This document shows, in pieces, positions 43,884 through 52,501 of a DNA stretch of 64,000 bases. The translations under genes and the position numbers were made by a program. The notes under the pieces are model-generated. The model saw only the letters and a list, made by a program, of their open reading frames with translations. It was not told the origin of the DNA and ran no database searches. The stretch is from Butyrivibrio sp. YAB3001 (GTDB lineage Bacteria; Bacillota; Clostridia; Lachnospirales; Lachnospiraceae), in assembly GCF_900112195.1 (NCBI RefSeq), contig NZ_FOKR01000008.1, positions 106,174 to 170,173 on the forward strand, read 5' to 3'. The number at the start of each line of letters is the position of its first letter. Positions within the stretch are counted from its first letter, which is position 1.

Positions 43884-43965
43884 TGTATCACAAGAGCGGC
43901 AAGAGAATGAATGCTTGCATACAAGTGTATTTGGTGTTCGTGTGCGAAAAGAGTAGGAGACAAAA

Positions 43966-44685
43966 ATGCGACGTATATTTTGGGCAGGAGATTCGACGGT
44001 TGCCTGTAATAAATTTAATACTTTCCCGCAGACCGGTATTGGACAGGCATTTGACAGATATGCCAAGGAAGATGTTATCATCTACAACCATGCAGTAAAT
44101 GGCAGAAGCACAAAGAGCTTTATTGATGAAAAAAGACTTGAACGAATAAAAGAAGAAATATCAGAGGGAGATTATCTTTTTATTCAATTCGGTCATAATG
44201 ATGAGAAAAAAGAGGATCCATCAAGGTATACAGAACCACATGGTTCATTTATCGATAATCTTGGCGAATTTATAACCGCTGCGAGAAATAAAAAAGCATA
44301 TCCGGTTCTGATAAGCCCTGTTGAGAGAAGATTATTTGAAGATGGAAAGCTCAAAGCCTCTGCCCATATCGAATATGTAAAGGGTATGGAAGAAGCAGCA
44401 GCTAAATATGAGGTTCCTCTAATTGACCTCTTTGGAATGAGCAGGGAGTTTTTACAGCGAGTAGGAGATGAGAGGTCAAAGCAATACTTTATGAATCTTG
44501 CTCCTATGGAGGCAGAGTGGGCTCCTGAAGGGAAGATAGATAATACTCATCTTAAATATGAAGGAGCAATGCTCTTTGCCGGAATGATTGCAAAGGGAAT
44601 ATCAGATTTAGGAAAGCCTTATTCTACACTTCTGGCAGATGAAGCTTTGATAAAAGATTCTTTTAAAATTGAGGTAAATGGTTGA
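43966..44685 (+). CDS. Rhamnogalacturonan acetylesterase-like SGNH hydrolase
   Basis: 239 residues with no signal peptide, so it acts inside the cell on imported fragments. SGNH/CE12 layout: block I GDST with nucleophile Ser10, the conserved Gly/Asn in AVNGRST, block III GHND at 76-79, and block V DNTH with Asp192 and His195. This is the RhgT/YesT-type arrangement that removes acetyl groups from rhamnogalacturonan oligosaccharides. Its position right after the glycan importer and beside the uronate genes supports that. AGGAGA precedes the ATG. Confidence 0.9.
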   Translation: MRRIFWAGDSTVACNKFNTFPQTGIGQAFDRYAKEDVIIYNHAVNGRSTKSFIDEKRLERIKEEISEGDYLFIQFGHNDEKKEDPSRYTEPHGSFIDNLGEFITAARNKKAYPVLISPVERRLFEDGKLKASAHIEYVKGMEEAAAKYEVPLIDLFGMSREFLQRVGDERSKQYFMNLAPMEAEWAPEGKIDNTHLKYEGAMLFAGMIAKGISDLGKPYSTLLADEALIKDSFKIEVNG

Positions 44686-44727
44686 TAATAGAATTTGTTA
44701 GAAAAATATGATTTTGAGGAGAAGAAT

Positions 44728-45570
44728 ATGCAGATTGGAATCAGATTTCATGATACAGTTGAACTTCCTTTTGAACAACGTCTTAAAGAAATAAAAAAAC
44801 AAGGATTTTCCTGCACCCACATAGCTCTTTCTAAAGTGCCCGGATTTACTGCGAATCCCACAGCGCTTACACCTGGATATGCAATGTATTTAAGAGATGC
44901 TTTCAGACATGCTGATCTGGATGTTGCTGTTCTTGGTTGTTATTTGAATCTTGCAACTCCTGATGAAGCAGCGCTTAGAGCAAATCAGGAAAAATATATG
45001 GCCCATATCCGTTTTGCTTCGCTTATGGGAGCAGGTATGGTTGGTACAGAGACCGGAGCTCCTAATGTGAATTATTCATATGACAAGGAAGCCTGCCATA
45101 GTCAGGAAGCACTGGAAACATTTATTACTAATTTGAAGCCTGTTGTTGAATATGCAGAGAAGATGGGCGTTATAGTTGCAATTGAACCTGTCTACAGACA
45201 TATTGTTTATTCACCAAAAAGAGCAAGAGAAGTGCTTGATAGAATCGAATCTCCAAATCTTCAGATCATCTTTGACCCGGTAAACCTTCTTTGGACTGAC
45301 AACTATGCTCAGAGATATGAAGTGTTTGAAGAAGCAATGGATATTTTGGAAAAAGAAATCTGTATGATTCATTTAAAAGACTGCGTTCTTGAAAATGATG
45401 GAGTGAAGAGTATGGCATGCGGACTTGGAGAACTTGACTATTCTTCAATAATAAAGTTCACTAACGAGAAGAAACCATTTATTCATGCTACATTGGAAGA
45501 TACAAAGCCGGATAATGCTGTTGCTGCTAGAGAGTATATTCAAAATCTGGAACAGGCAAAAATGATCTGA
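44728..45570 (+). CDS. Sugar phosphate isomerase/epimerase-like TIM-barrel protein
   Basis: 280 residues of the xylose-isomerase-like (AP endonuclease 2) TIM-barrel superfamily. Likely metal ligands are Glu in VAIEPVYRH, Asp in IIFDPVNLLW, His in MIHLKDC and Glu near ATLEDTKPDN. GAGGAGAAG supports ATG 44728; a TTG at 44695 is also in frame. The neighbours suggest it handles a monosaccharide released from pectin (for example an epimerase or isomerase step), but the substrate cannot be read. Ends the module at a long terminator. Confidence 0.82.
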   Translation: MQIGIRFHDTVELPFEQRLKEIKKQGFSCTHIALSKVPGFTANPTALTPGYAMYLRDAFRHADLDVAVLGCYLNLATPDEAALRANQEKYMAHIRFASLMGAGMVGTETGAPNVNYSYDKEACHSQEALETFITNLKPVVEYAEKMGVIVAIEPVYRHIVYSPKRAREVLDRIESPNLQIIFDPVNLLWTDNYAQRYEVFEEAMDILEKEICMIHLKDCVLENDGVKSMACGLGELDYSSIIKFTNEKKPFIHATLEDTKPDNAVAAREYIQNLEQAKMI

Positions 45571-45680
45571 TTATAGTTCATAATTGGCAATGGACCAGAA
45601 GCGATGAATTAGCCGGATATATTTCATTGGCAATTTATGCATAGGCTAGACATTTTGTATTTTAGTTTATATATAACATA

Positions 45681-45740
45681 AAAGAGATGGAGTAGCTGCA
45701 TATCATAAAATATATGCCTTCTGCTCCATCTCTATTTTAT
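45681..45740 (+). terminator. Terminator of the pectin module
   Basis: AGAGATGGAG (45683-45692) pairs with CTCCATCTCT (45724-45733), with extra pairing inside (GCATAT with ATATGC), then ATTTTATT. It may also serve the convergent minus-strand gene. Confidence 0.78.
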
Positions 45741-45776
45741 TGATATTATATTTGAAAAATCTAAGTTATTGAAAAA

Positions 45777-47888
45777 TCACTTCTTCAAATGTTCAATCTG
45801 CTTTGTCAAAATTTCCGGAACAGGAATCTGCTCCTTATTCAGCTTGGCTATTGCATTAAGCACCGGCTTAGCGATATTGTTGATTCTTGTGCTGTAATGA
45901 TTGATAAGCTCTGTATATTGAGGATTATCGCCAATCTTTTCCCTGAGTTCTTTGGAGAAAGGACAGAAGGTAAAGAGGATTTCACGCGCCAGCTTATTAA
46001 GTCTAGGTGATCCGGCAGACTCAAACTTAACATATTGCAGATAATCAGCAATAAACATGTTTTTATAATTGTTACTGTATTTCTTGAGGTCAGTTCGTAT
46101 CTTTTCTTTATTGTCTGATGAAAGGGCAGGATTCTTTTTATAAAACTGCAGATAATCACAATACATAGATGTAAGTGATGGGTCTGTAACGTCATTCCAG
46201 TGTACACCCTGTTCTGTCTTGCACATTTCCCATCTGAATTCACCAAAGAGTCTGACCATGCATTCTTCGGTATTCTCAGTATTAAATATGGATACAAGCA
46301 TTCTGGCCGGTGTGCTTCTGTTTTTACCTTCAATTTCCTGCCATAGGGATGCTCTTGAGCCAACATTTGGCATCAAAATCATGTAAGGAGTGATGTCGTT
46401 TGCATAGTAAATCTGGTTTATTCCGATTTCTGGATTTGAAAAAACAGCCTGCCTGCAGAATACGCCATAATCAACATTTCTGATCATCTTATAATAATCA
46501 TTTACTTTGCCAACAGTCATGTAGGCCATATCAAGAGGCTTTAGGACATTTTGTGAATCGAAAACAGGCACAAAAGCTGATATTCTTCCAAAAGTCATTC
46601 TATTTCCAAGAGCAAAAAGATTATGTATCTCAAATTTTAAACGGCTCACAGGATCATTAGTCATTTGTTCAAGCTGTTCCTGATTAATGTCTCCGCTCAT
46701 TTTTTGCTCGCGCAGATAGGTAGGCCAGTCCTGATCAAACTCATTTCTTGAAGGTTCTACTCTGAGATTATAAATTTTTACCAGCCATTCGTAGAGTGTA
46801 AGGACTTTTCCATCAGGGTCAGGCGCATAGGCTTTTGCCATGTTACAGAGAGTTGTGGTATTTTTCTCTCCTGCAAGTTCTTCATCGACAAAGCCAAACA
46901 TAAAGAACATCTTAAGTTCTATAGGAATATTTGGGTCAGATAAGCTTTTAATAAAGGCCGGGGTGTATATTTCATAAAAGGTGGTTCCGATGCTTCTTCT
47001 GAGAGCTCTTGCTTCATCAGATGAGTCATAGCGGTTTTCGTTGCTCTTGAACTGACTTATCTGGTCTTCAAATTTTTCTGATATTTCCTGTGACACACCG
47101 GAGTATAACAAAATGGTGCTCAGCGCATTTACAATCGTTACTGTATGAGAGCCGCCTTCTTCCGCATTTTCAAGGTCATTTAACTTGGCACGAATAGCTT
47201 TCATGGTGGTGTTAAATGCAGAAGTCTTGGATTTTAGAGTCTTGCGATACTCAGACAATAACTTGGACTGTTCGGATATATTGTGATATATATGGTAAGT
47301 TGTCATTACAGTTCCGGCTGCAATTTCTAGGCTTAATGGATAAAGAGTCTTTTTTAGTGTTGCCTCATTTTTCTTAAGAGATCTGATGTAATCGAATGCC
47401 CAGTCTGATAGAGATTCATTTCTTTCTGGAGGAATGAGTTCATCTATTTCAGGGAACTGCTTTGCAACCTCACCGACTTTTATGCAAAGATTTGGATAAT
47501 CAGCATAATCAGAGATGATTGTTTCATATTCATGCATTGCATCGTCGAATTCTTCCTCAAAAACATCACAGCATTTTGAAGCTGCCTCGACGGATTGGGC
47601 AGCAAGAATAGCAGCAATTTTGGGATTGGATCTAACAACATTTGGAATATCATCCACCGATTCATATGGATATGAATAGACAGCAGATTCTTCATTTGCT
47701 TCAATATTATAGGTGTACTTTTCTCCGGGAGTTTCTACAATTCCAACGAATCCACCAACGCCCAAAGATATAGAGGTGAACTGATTAGAAATCTTAAGAC
47801 TTCCTTTTACAACAACTTCAATAGTGCTTACTTCATCAGTTCCAGCTTTGTGTAAAACCTGACCTTTTTCAAGCTTAACAAGACCCAT
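45777..47888 (-). CDS. Large protein with cyclic-nucleotide-binding-like N terminus
   Basis: 703 residues; start fixed at 47888 by GGAGGT on the minus strand. Residues about 1-100 have the jelly-roll pattern of a cNMP-binding/cupin domain (LEKGQVLHKAGTDEVSTIEV, then VVKGSLKI, LGVGGFVGIVE), but no clear phosphate-binding cassette. The rest is mainly helical and not recognised: a central part (about 185-330) with a coiled-coil-like stretch and a larger C-terminal part with scattered aromatic residues. No membrane span, DNA-binding motif or known enzyme motif. It is a monocistronic gene with no partner. Possibly a signalling or stress scaffold; function unknown. Confidence 0.75.
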   Translation of the reverse strand: MGLVKLEKGQVLHKAGTDEVSTIEVVVKGSLKISNQFTSISLGVGGFVGIVETPGEKYTYNIEANEESAVYSYPYESVDDIPNVVRSNPKIAAILAAQSVEAASKCCDVFEEEFDDAMHEYETIISDYADYPNLCIKVGEVAKQFPEIDELIPPERNESLSDWAFDYIRSLKKNEATLKKTLYPLSLEIAAGTVMTTYHIYHNISEQSKLLSEYRKTLKSKTSAFNTTMKAIRAKLNDLENAEEGGSHTVTIVNALSTILLYSGVSQEISEKFEDQISQFKSNENRYDSSDEARALRRSIGTTFYEIYTPAFIKSLSDPNIPIELKMFFMFGFVDEELAGEKNTTTLCNMAKAYAPDPDGKVLTLYEWLVKIYNLRVEPSRNEFDQDWPTYLREQKMSGDINQEQLEQMTNDPVSRLKFEIHNLFALGNRMTFGRISAFVPVFDSQNVLKPLDMAYMTVGKVNDYYKMIRNVDYGVFCRQAVFSNPEIGINQIYYANDITPYMILMPNVGSRASLWQEIEGKNRSTPARMLVSIFNTENTEECMVRLFGEFRWEMCKTEQGVHWNDVTDPSLTSMYCDYLQFYKKNPALSSDNKEKIRTDLKKYSNNYKNMFIADYLQYVKFESAGSPRLNKLAREILFTFCPFSKELREKIGDNPQYTELINHYSTRINNIAKPVLNAIAKLNKEQIPVPEILTKQIEHLKK

Positions 47889-48010
47889 GAAACACCTCCA
47901 AATACAAAATAACATATACATAATTATGGTATCACGTTGAAAAATATACTTCAATTGTAGGCGGTGTTGTAAATATTAAATTTATGTTAAGTGGTACATA
48001 GCTAAGGGGA

Positions 48011-48039
48011 TTGACATTAATCTTAAAAAGAAGTAATCT
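48011..48039 (+). promoter_or_regulatory. Promoter of the tetR-like gene
   Basis: A perfect TTGACA (48011-48016), 17 bases, TAATCT (48034-48039); the -10 box overlaps the palindromic operator. Confidence 0.65.
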
Positions 48040-48060
48040 ATGATAGCTATCACTGATTAC
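48033..48060 (+). promoter_or_regulatory. Palindromic TetR operator at the regulator's promoter
   Basis: The perfect core TGATAGCTATCA (48041-48052) lies inside outer arms GTAATC (48033-48038) and GATTAC (48055-48060), an almost perfect 28-bp palindrome covering the -10 region. Autoregulation is very likely. Confidence 0.72.
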
Positions 48061-48086
48061 TAAAAGAAACAACTTAGAGGTATCAT

Positions 48087-48704
48087 ATGCCAAGAGATAA
48101 GTCGTTAAGCCACGAAAAAGTCAAACAGGCTATCAAAGAAGAATTCTTGGAAAAAGGGTACGAAGATGCTTCAATCAGAAGCATAGGAGCCCGTGCAGGA
48201 ATGACTTCGGCTGGATTGTACAGACATTATGCAGACAAGGAAGCAATGTTTGATGCGATGGTTGAGCCGCTTATCGCAGATATGAAGGCCTGGACCAGAC
48301 GGCATACCAGTAAAAAGCACAATATGCTCGATGACGGAGCTCCAGATAATGAACTTTTTGGAGAGACGTTTATTGATATGATCAGGGAGGTTATACTTCC
48401 TCAGAGAGATGAATTTATTCTTCTTATGACACGTTCAGGTGGAACGAAGCACGAAAACTTTATTCATGATTACGTGGAGAGTAATCAGAAAGAGTTTCTC
48501 GAGGCTATAAGATATCTTAGAGAAAAAGGTTATCCGACTTTGGAATTAAGCGAGGAGGAATTACATATGCTGCTTTCAGCATATCTCACAGCATGCTTTG
48601 AACCAATCATCCATTATTATGATGATGAAAAAGTTGATAAATATCTAAATACAGTCCAGGAGTTCTTCATGCCGGGATGGCTGAGAATTATGGGAGTTAA
48701 GTAG
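48087..48704 (+). CDS. TetR-family transcriptional regulator
   Basis: 205 residues. TetR_N helix-turn-helix at about 11-57 (AIKEEFLEKGYEDASIRSIG, then ARAGMTSAGLYRHYADKEAM); the C-terminal ligand domain is divergent. AGAGG precedes the ATG. It is separated from the ABC pair downstream by a terminator, but related GATAGC-type palindromes occur before both units, so it probably represses itself and the transporter. The inducer is unknown. Confidence 0.92.
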   Translation: MPRDKSLSHEKVKQAIKEEFLEKGYEDASIRSIGARAGMTSAGLYRHYADKEAMFDAMVEPLIADMKAWTRRHTSKKHNMLDDGAPDNELFGETFIDMIREVILPQRDEFILLMTRSGGTKHENFIHDYVESNQKEFLEAIRYLREKGYPTLELSEEELHMLLSAYLTACFEPIIHYYDDEKVDKYLNTVQEFFMPGWLRIMGVK

Positions 48705-48728
48705 AAAGAGCCGACAGGCTCTTTTTTC
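48704..48728 (+). terminator. Terminator of the tetR-like gene
   Basis: AAGAGCC (48706-48712) with GGCTCTT (48717-48723), a GACA loop and TTTTTT. Confidence 0.82.
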
Positions 48729-48732
48729 TTTT

Positions 48733-48775
48733 GTTAGCTATCATTTTCAAGTTAGCGATAGCTAACGATAGCGAA
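48733..48775 (+). promoter_or_regulatory. Cluster of TetR-type operators before the ABC pair
   Basis: GTTAGCTATCA (48733-48743), GTTAGC-GATA-GCTAAC (48751-48766) and a further half-site GATAGCGAATC (48767-48777) share the TAGCTATC core of the operator at 48033-48060. Confidence 0.65.
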
Positions 48776-48786
48776 TCATTGATAAC

Positions 48787-48809
48787 TTATATGAACATAT
48801 TTCATATAA
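48787..48809 (+). promoter_or_regulatory. Inverted repeat in the ABC pair leader
   Basis: TTATATGAA and TTCATATAA, exact arms with a 5-base centre, 25 bases before the ABC start codon. Could be a second operator or a leader hairpin. Confidence 0.4.
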
Positions 48810-48833
48810 ATAGAAAACAAGGAGGAAAAGAAG

Positions 48834-50597
48834 TTGGGAAAGACGGAAAAATATGATCATATGAAGCTGATCAGACAGTATGCAGGAGGACATAAGAATC
48901 TGATGGTTCTTGGGCGATGCCTTGCAGCAGTGAGCGCAGTGCTGACACTGATACCATATTATGAGCTTTGGAAGATCATAAGAACAGCGGTAAATGGCGA
49001 GAATCCAAATAAGATTAAGTTTTATGCCTGGACAGCAGTGGGACTGATAATAGGAGCTCTTTTTGTATACATACTGGCGCTTCTTTGTATGCATATTTCA
49101 GCATTCAGGGTTCAGGCAAATATGAGAAGTGCTCTGATGAGAAGGATACTTACATTGCCACTTGGAGTATTCGATGAAGACGGAACCGGTAAGATAAGGC
49201 GCATTGTCAATGATTCAACAGCTGCTACAGAGACTTATATAGCTCATACTTTGGCAGATAAAACTGTTGCCGCGGTTACTCCTATAGGTATGCTTGTGCT
49301 CGTATTTGCTTTTAATTGGAAGATAGGACTTATCTGTATGATTCCTGCCCTTATCGGCTTTACCTGTCTCATGGCAATGATGGGAAAAGGCATGCAGGAG
49401 AAGATGAAGGAATATCAGGATGCGCTTGAAACAATGAGTAGTGAGGCAACAGAGTATGTACGCGGTGTTCCTGTTGTAAAGACTTTTGGACAGACAGTGC
49501 ATTCTTTTAAAAGATTCAAGGCCTGCATAGACGGTTTTGGAAAATGGGCAACTGACTACACGCTGATGCTCAGGTTTCCTATGGCGGGATTTATGACCTG
49601 TATTAATGCCATCTTCGCATTCATAGTTATTGCGGCATTTGTTGTAACAAAAGATGGGGTTGATAACGCCAGCATATTGAATATTATGTACTACATTATC
49701 ATCACACCGCTGATAACGGTGGCTCTTACAAAGATTGCATATTCCGGTGAGGCAGAAATGAATCTTATTGATGCTTTAAAAAGAGTGGACAGAATCATGG
49801 AAATAGAGCCTCTCGAAGAAAAAAAATCCGGTCAGATGCCCAAAGACTGTGGTATTGACCTTAAAAACGTAACCTATAGATACAAAGAGGCAAGTAGAGA
49901 TGCTGTAAGCAACGTATCAATTAGTATCATGCCCGGCGAGCATGTTGCACTTGTGGGACCTTCAGGTTCAGGGAAGACTACTTTGGCTGAACTCATGGTG
50001 AGATTTTTTGATGTTACATCCGGTGAGATTTTGATTGGTGGTGTCAATGTAAAAAATATCAGTTCTGCCAAACTTATGGAGCAGGTTTCTTTTGTATTTC
50101 AGGATAGCAGACTTATAAAAAAATCTATTTTGGAAAATGTCCGTATGGCTAAGCCGGACGCATCGGAAGAACAGGTTTTGGAAGCACTCAAAAAAGCACA
50201 GTGCATGGATATCATAGAAAAACTTCCGGATGGTATTCATACAGTGATCGGAGAAAAGGGAACATATCTTTCCGGAGGTGAACAGCAGAGAATAACCATT
50301 GCAAGAGCGGTCCTAAAGGATGCTCCGATACTCATTTTGGATGAAACAACAGCTTTTGCAGATCCTGATAATGAGACTAAAGTGCAGGCGGCATTTGAAG
50401 AACTTTCGAAGGATAAAACACTCATAATGATAGCCCACAGATTAAGTACAGTTATGAATGCAGACAGGATTTTTGTCATGGATGACGGAAAGTGCATCGA
50501 ATCCGGAAACCACGATGAACTAATGAAAAAGAACGGATTGTATAAGCATATGTTTGATGAATATACAAGATCCATTGAGTGGAAGGTAGGTGCATAA
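48834..50597 (+). CDS. ABC exporter-fold ATPase/permease, YbtP-like half-transporter
   Basis: 587 residues; TTG start supported by GGAGG at ideal distance. Six membrane helices (about 25-310), then an ATPase domain: Walker A GPSGSGKTT at 375-383, signature LSGGEQQR, Walker B ILILDETTAFADPDNE, switch His in IAHRLST. The FADPDNE ending of the D-loop (instead of the common SLDxxxE) is typical of the YbtP/IrtA-like group that imports metal-siderophores despite an exporter fold. It should form a heterodimer with the next gene, 2 bases downstream. Substrate unassigned. Confidence 0.92.
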   Translation: MGKTEKYDHMKLIRQYAGGHKNLMVLGRCLAAVSAVLTLIPYYELWKIIRTAVNGENPNKIKFYAWTAVGLIIGALFVYILALLCMHISAFRVQANMRSALMRRILTLPLGVFDEDGTGKIRRIVNDSTAATETYIAHTLADKTVAAVTPIGMLVLVFAFNWKIGLICMIPALIGFTCLMAMMGKGMQEKMKEYQDALETMSSEATEYVRGVPVVKTFGQTVHSFKRFKACIDGFGKWATDYTLMLRFPMAGFMTCINAIFAFIVIAAFVVTKDGVDNASILNIMYYIIITPLITVALTKIAYSGEAEMNLIDALKRVDRIMEIEPLEEKKSGQMPKDCGIDLKNVTYRYKEASRDAVSNVSISIMPGEHVALVGPSGSGKTTLAELMVRFFDVTSGEILIGGVNVKNISSAKLMEQVSFVFQDSRLIKKSILENVRMAKPDASEEQVLEALKKAQCMDIIEKLPDGIHTVIGEKGTYLSGGEQQRITIARAVLKDAPILILDETTAFADPDNETKVQAAFEELSKDKTLIMIAHRLSTVMNADRIFVMDDGKCIESGNHDELMKKNGLYKHMFDEYTRSIEWKVGA

Positions 50598-50599
50598 AG

Positions 50600-52333
50600 A
50601 TGATAGAAAAACTTCAGCATAAATACGCGCTTTCAAGGCAAGGCGCAGTTGACATGATCAAAGCCTGCATAAGTGTTACATGTACAAATATTGTATATAT
50701 GATGTCGGCCGGAATACTATATACGCTGATAAAAGATTTATTGTGCAACACTTTAAATAAAGACAGAATTTCATTTTATGTTATAAGCTCGGTTATTGTT
50801 CTTGTCCTTGTTTTTATCATGAACTTTATTCAGTATAATGCCACATTCCTTACCACTTATCGTGAGAGCGGAGTCAGAAGGACGACTATAGCTGAGAGAT
50901 TAAGAAAACTGCCATTATCCTATTTTGGTAAAAAGAATATTGCAGATCTCACAACAAATATCATGGGTGACTGCGCAATGATCGAAACAGCATCAAGCCA
51001 TTGGATTCCTGAACTTATCGGGGCAGTGGCATCAGTCAGTCTTGTAGGAATAAGCATGTTTTTCTTTTTTGATTTCAGAATGGTACTTGCGAGCTTTTGG
51101 GTGATACCAGTTGCATTTACTATCGTGATAACATGTTCCGGCGCTGAGAAAAGAGCTGTCCGCAAGAATCAGGCGGTAAAGCTTGATATGGCAGATGGTA
51201 TTCAGGAATGCCTTGAATCAATCAGAGATTTGAGGGCAAATAACGCTCAGGACAGATACATGGAGGAACTTGACGGGAAAATTAAGAAAGTTGAAAAGTT
51301 TGCTCTTTTTACTGAACTGAAAATGGCAGTATATGTAAATTCAGCAGCAATCATATTGAAACTGGGAATTGGAACAACAGCTGTTGTTGGAGGTATTCTT
51401 TTTGCCAAAGGGGAGATTGATCTGCTCACGTTCTTCATGTTTTTAATGCTGGTATCAAGGCTCTATGATCCAATGGAAATAACTTTGCAGAACTTTGCAG
51501 CAATAATTGCTACAGGAATTCAGTGCGAGCGACTGGATGAAGTGCTCTCACATGAGATACAGAAAGGCTCAGAGGAACTAAAGAACAATGGCTATGATAT
51601 TGTATTCGATCATGTAGGCTTTAAGTATTCTGATGACACGGATGTATTAAAAGACGTAAGTTTCACTGCAAGACAGGGTGAGGTTACAGCCCTTATCGGA
51701 CCTTCAGGCGGAGGAAAGACCACTATTTCAAGACTTGCTGCAAGATTTTGGGATGTAAACAGCGGCAAAATAACTCTAGGCGGCGCAGATGTTTCCAAGG
51801 TTGATCCTGAGACACTTCTTTCCAAATATTCTATAGTTTTTCAGGATGTAACATTGTTTAACAATTCAGTTATGGAAAATATCCGTATCGGTAAGAGCGG
51901 AGCAACTGACAAAGAAGTCATGGAAGCAGCCAGACTTGCAAACTGCGATGAATTTGTAAATCTTTTACCCGATAAATACAACACAAATATCGGAGAGAAC
52001 GGAAGTGAACTCTCGGGCGGTGAAAGACAAAGAATCTCCATAGCAAGAGCCTTTTTAAAGGATGCCCCTGTAATTCTTCTTGATGAAGCAACAGCTTCAC
52101 TTGATGCTGAAAATGAGACAGCAATTCAGGAAGCACTTTCAAGACTTATAAAGAACAAGACAGTAATGATCATCGCTCACCGCATGAGAACTATAGCAAA
52201 AGCAGACCACATTGTTGTCTTAAAAGATGGTGTTGTTGCCGAGCAGGGAAGTCCTGAATCTTTGTCAGGCTATGACAGCATCTATAGCCGCATGACAAAA
52301 CAACAGATGATCTCCCAGAACTGGAAGATGTAA
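50600..52333 (+). CDS. ABC exporter-fold ATPase/permease, YbtQ-like half-transporter
   Basis: 577 residues from ATG 50600. Six membrane helices, then Walker A GPSGGGKTT starting at 367, signature LSGGERQR, Walker B VILLDEATASLDAENE and His in IAHRMRT, all intact. It is the partner of the upstream half-transporter (2-base gap, no terminator). Such TetR-controlled pairs occur widely in Lachnospiraceae as putative multidrug or metallophore transporters; the direction of transport is not decided by sequence. Confidence 0.92.
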   Translation: MIEKLQHKYALSRQGAVDMIKACISVTCTNIVYMMSAGILYTLIKDLLCNTLNKDRISFYVISSVIVLVLVFIMNFIQYNATFLTTYRESGVRRTTIAERLRKLPLSYFGKKNIADLTTNIMGDCAMIETASSHWIPELIGAVASVSLVGISMFFFFDFRMVLASFWVIPVAFTIVITCSGAEKRAVRKNQAVKLDMADGIQECLESIRDLRANNAQDRYMEELDGKIKKVEKFALFTELKMAVYVNSAAIILKLGIGTTAVVGGILFAKGEIDLLTFFMFLMLVSRLYDPMEITLQNFAAIIATGIQCERLDEVLSHEIQKGSEELKNNGYDIVFDHVGFKYSDDTDVLKDVSFTARQGEVTALIGPSGGGKTTISRLAARFWDVNSGKITLGGADVSKVDPETLLSKYSIVFQDVTLFNNSVMENIRIGKSGATDKEVMEAARLANCDEFVNLLPDKYNTNIGENGSELSGGERQRISIARAFLKDAPVILLDEATASLDAENETAIQEALSRLIKNKTVMIIAHRMRTIAKADHIVVLKDGVVAEQGSPESLSGYDSIYSRMTKQQMISQNWKM

Positions 52334-52501
52334 AAGTATAAAAGAGAACGTGAGGCAGGATTTGTTATTGCGGCTTTTGTGTTTGCTTTGTGTCCGCTGG
52401 CTTCTTTGATATGTTAGACATACGATTGTTCTTGAAAATATTGTACGCTATAATAAAAAAGGCAAGAATTGTCATATTTTTAGGAAGGTGTGAAGAAATA
52501 A

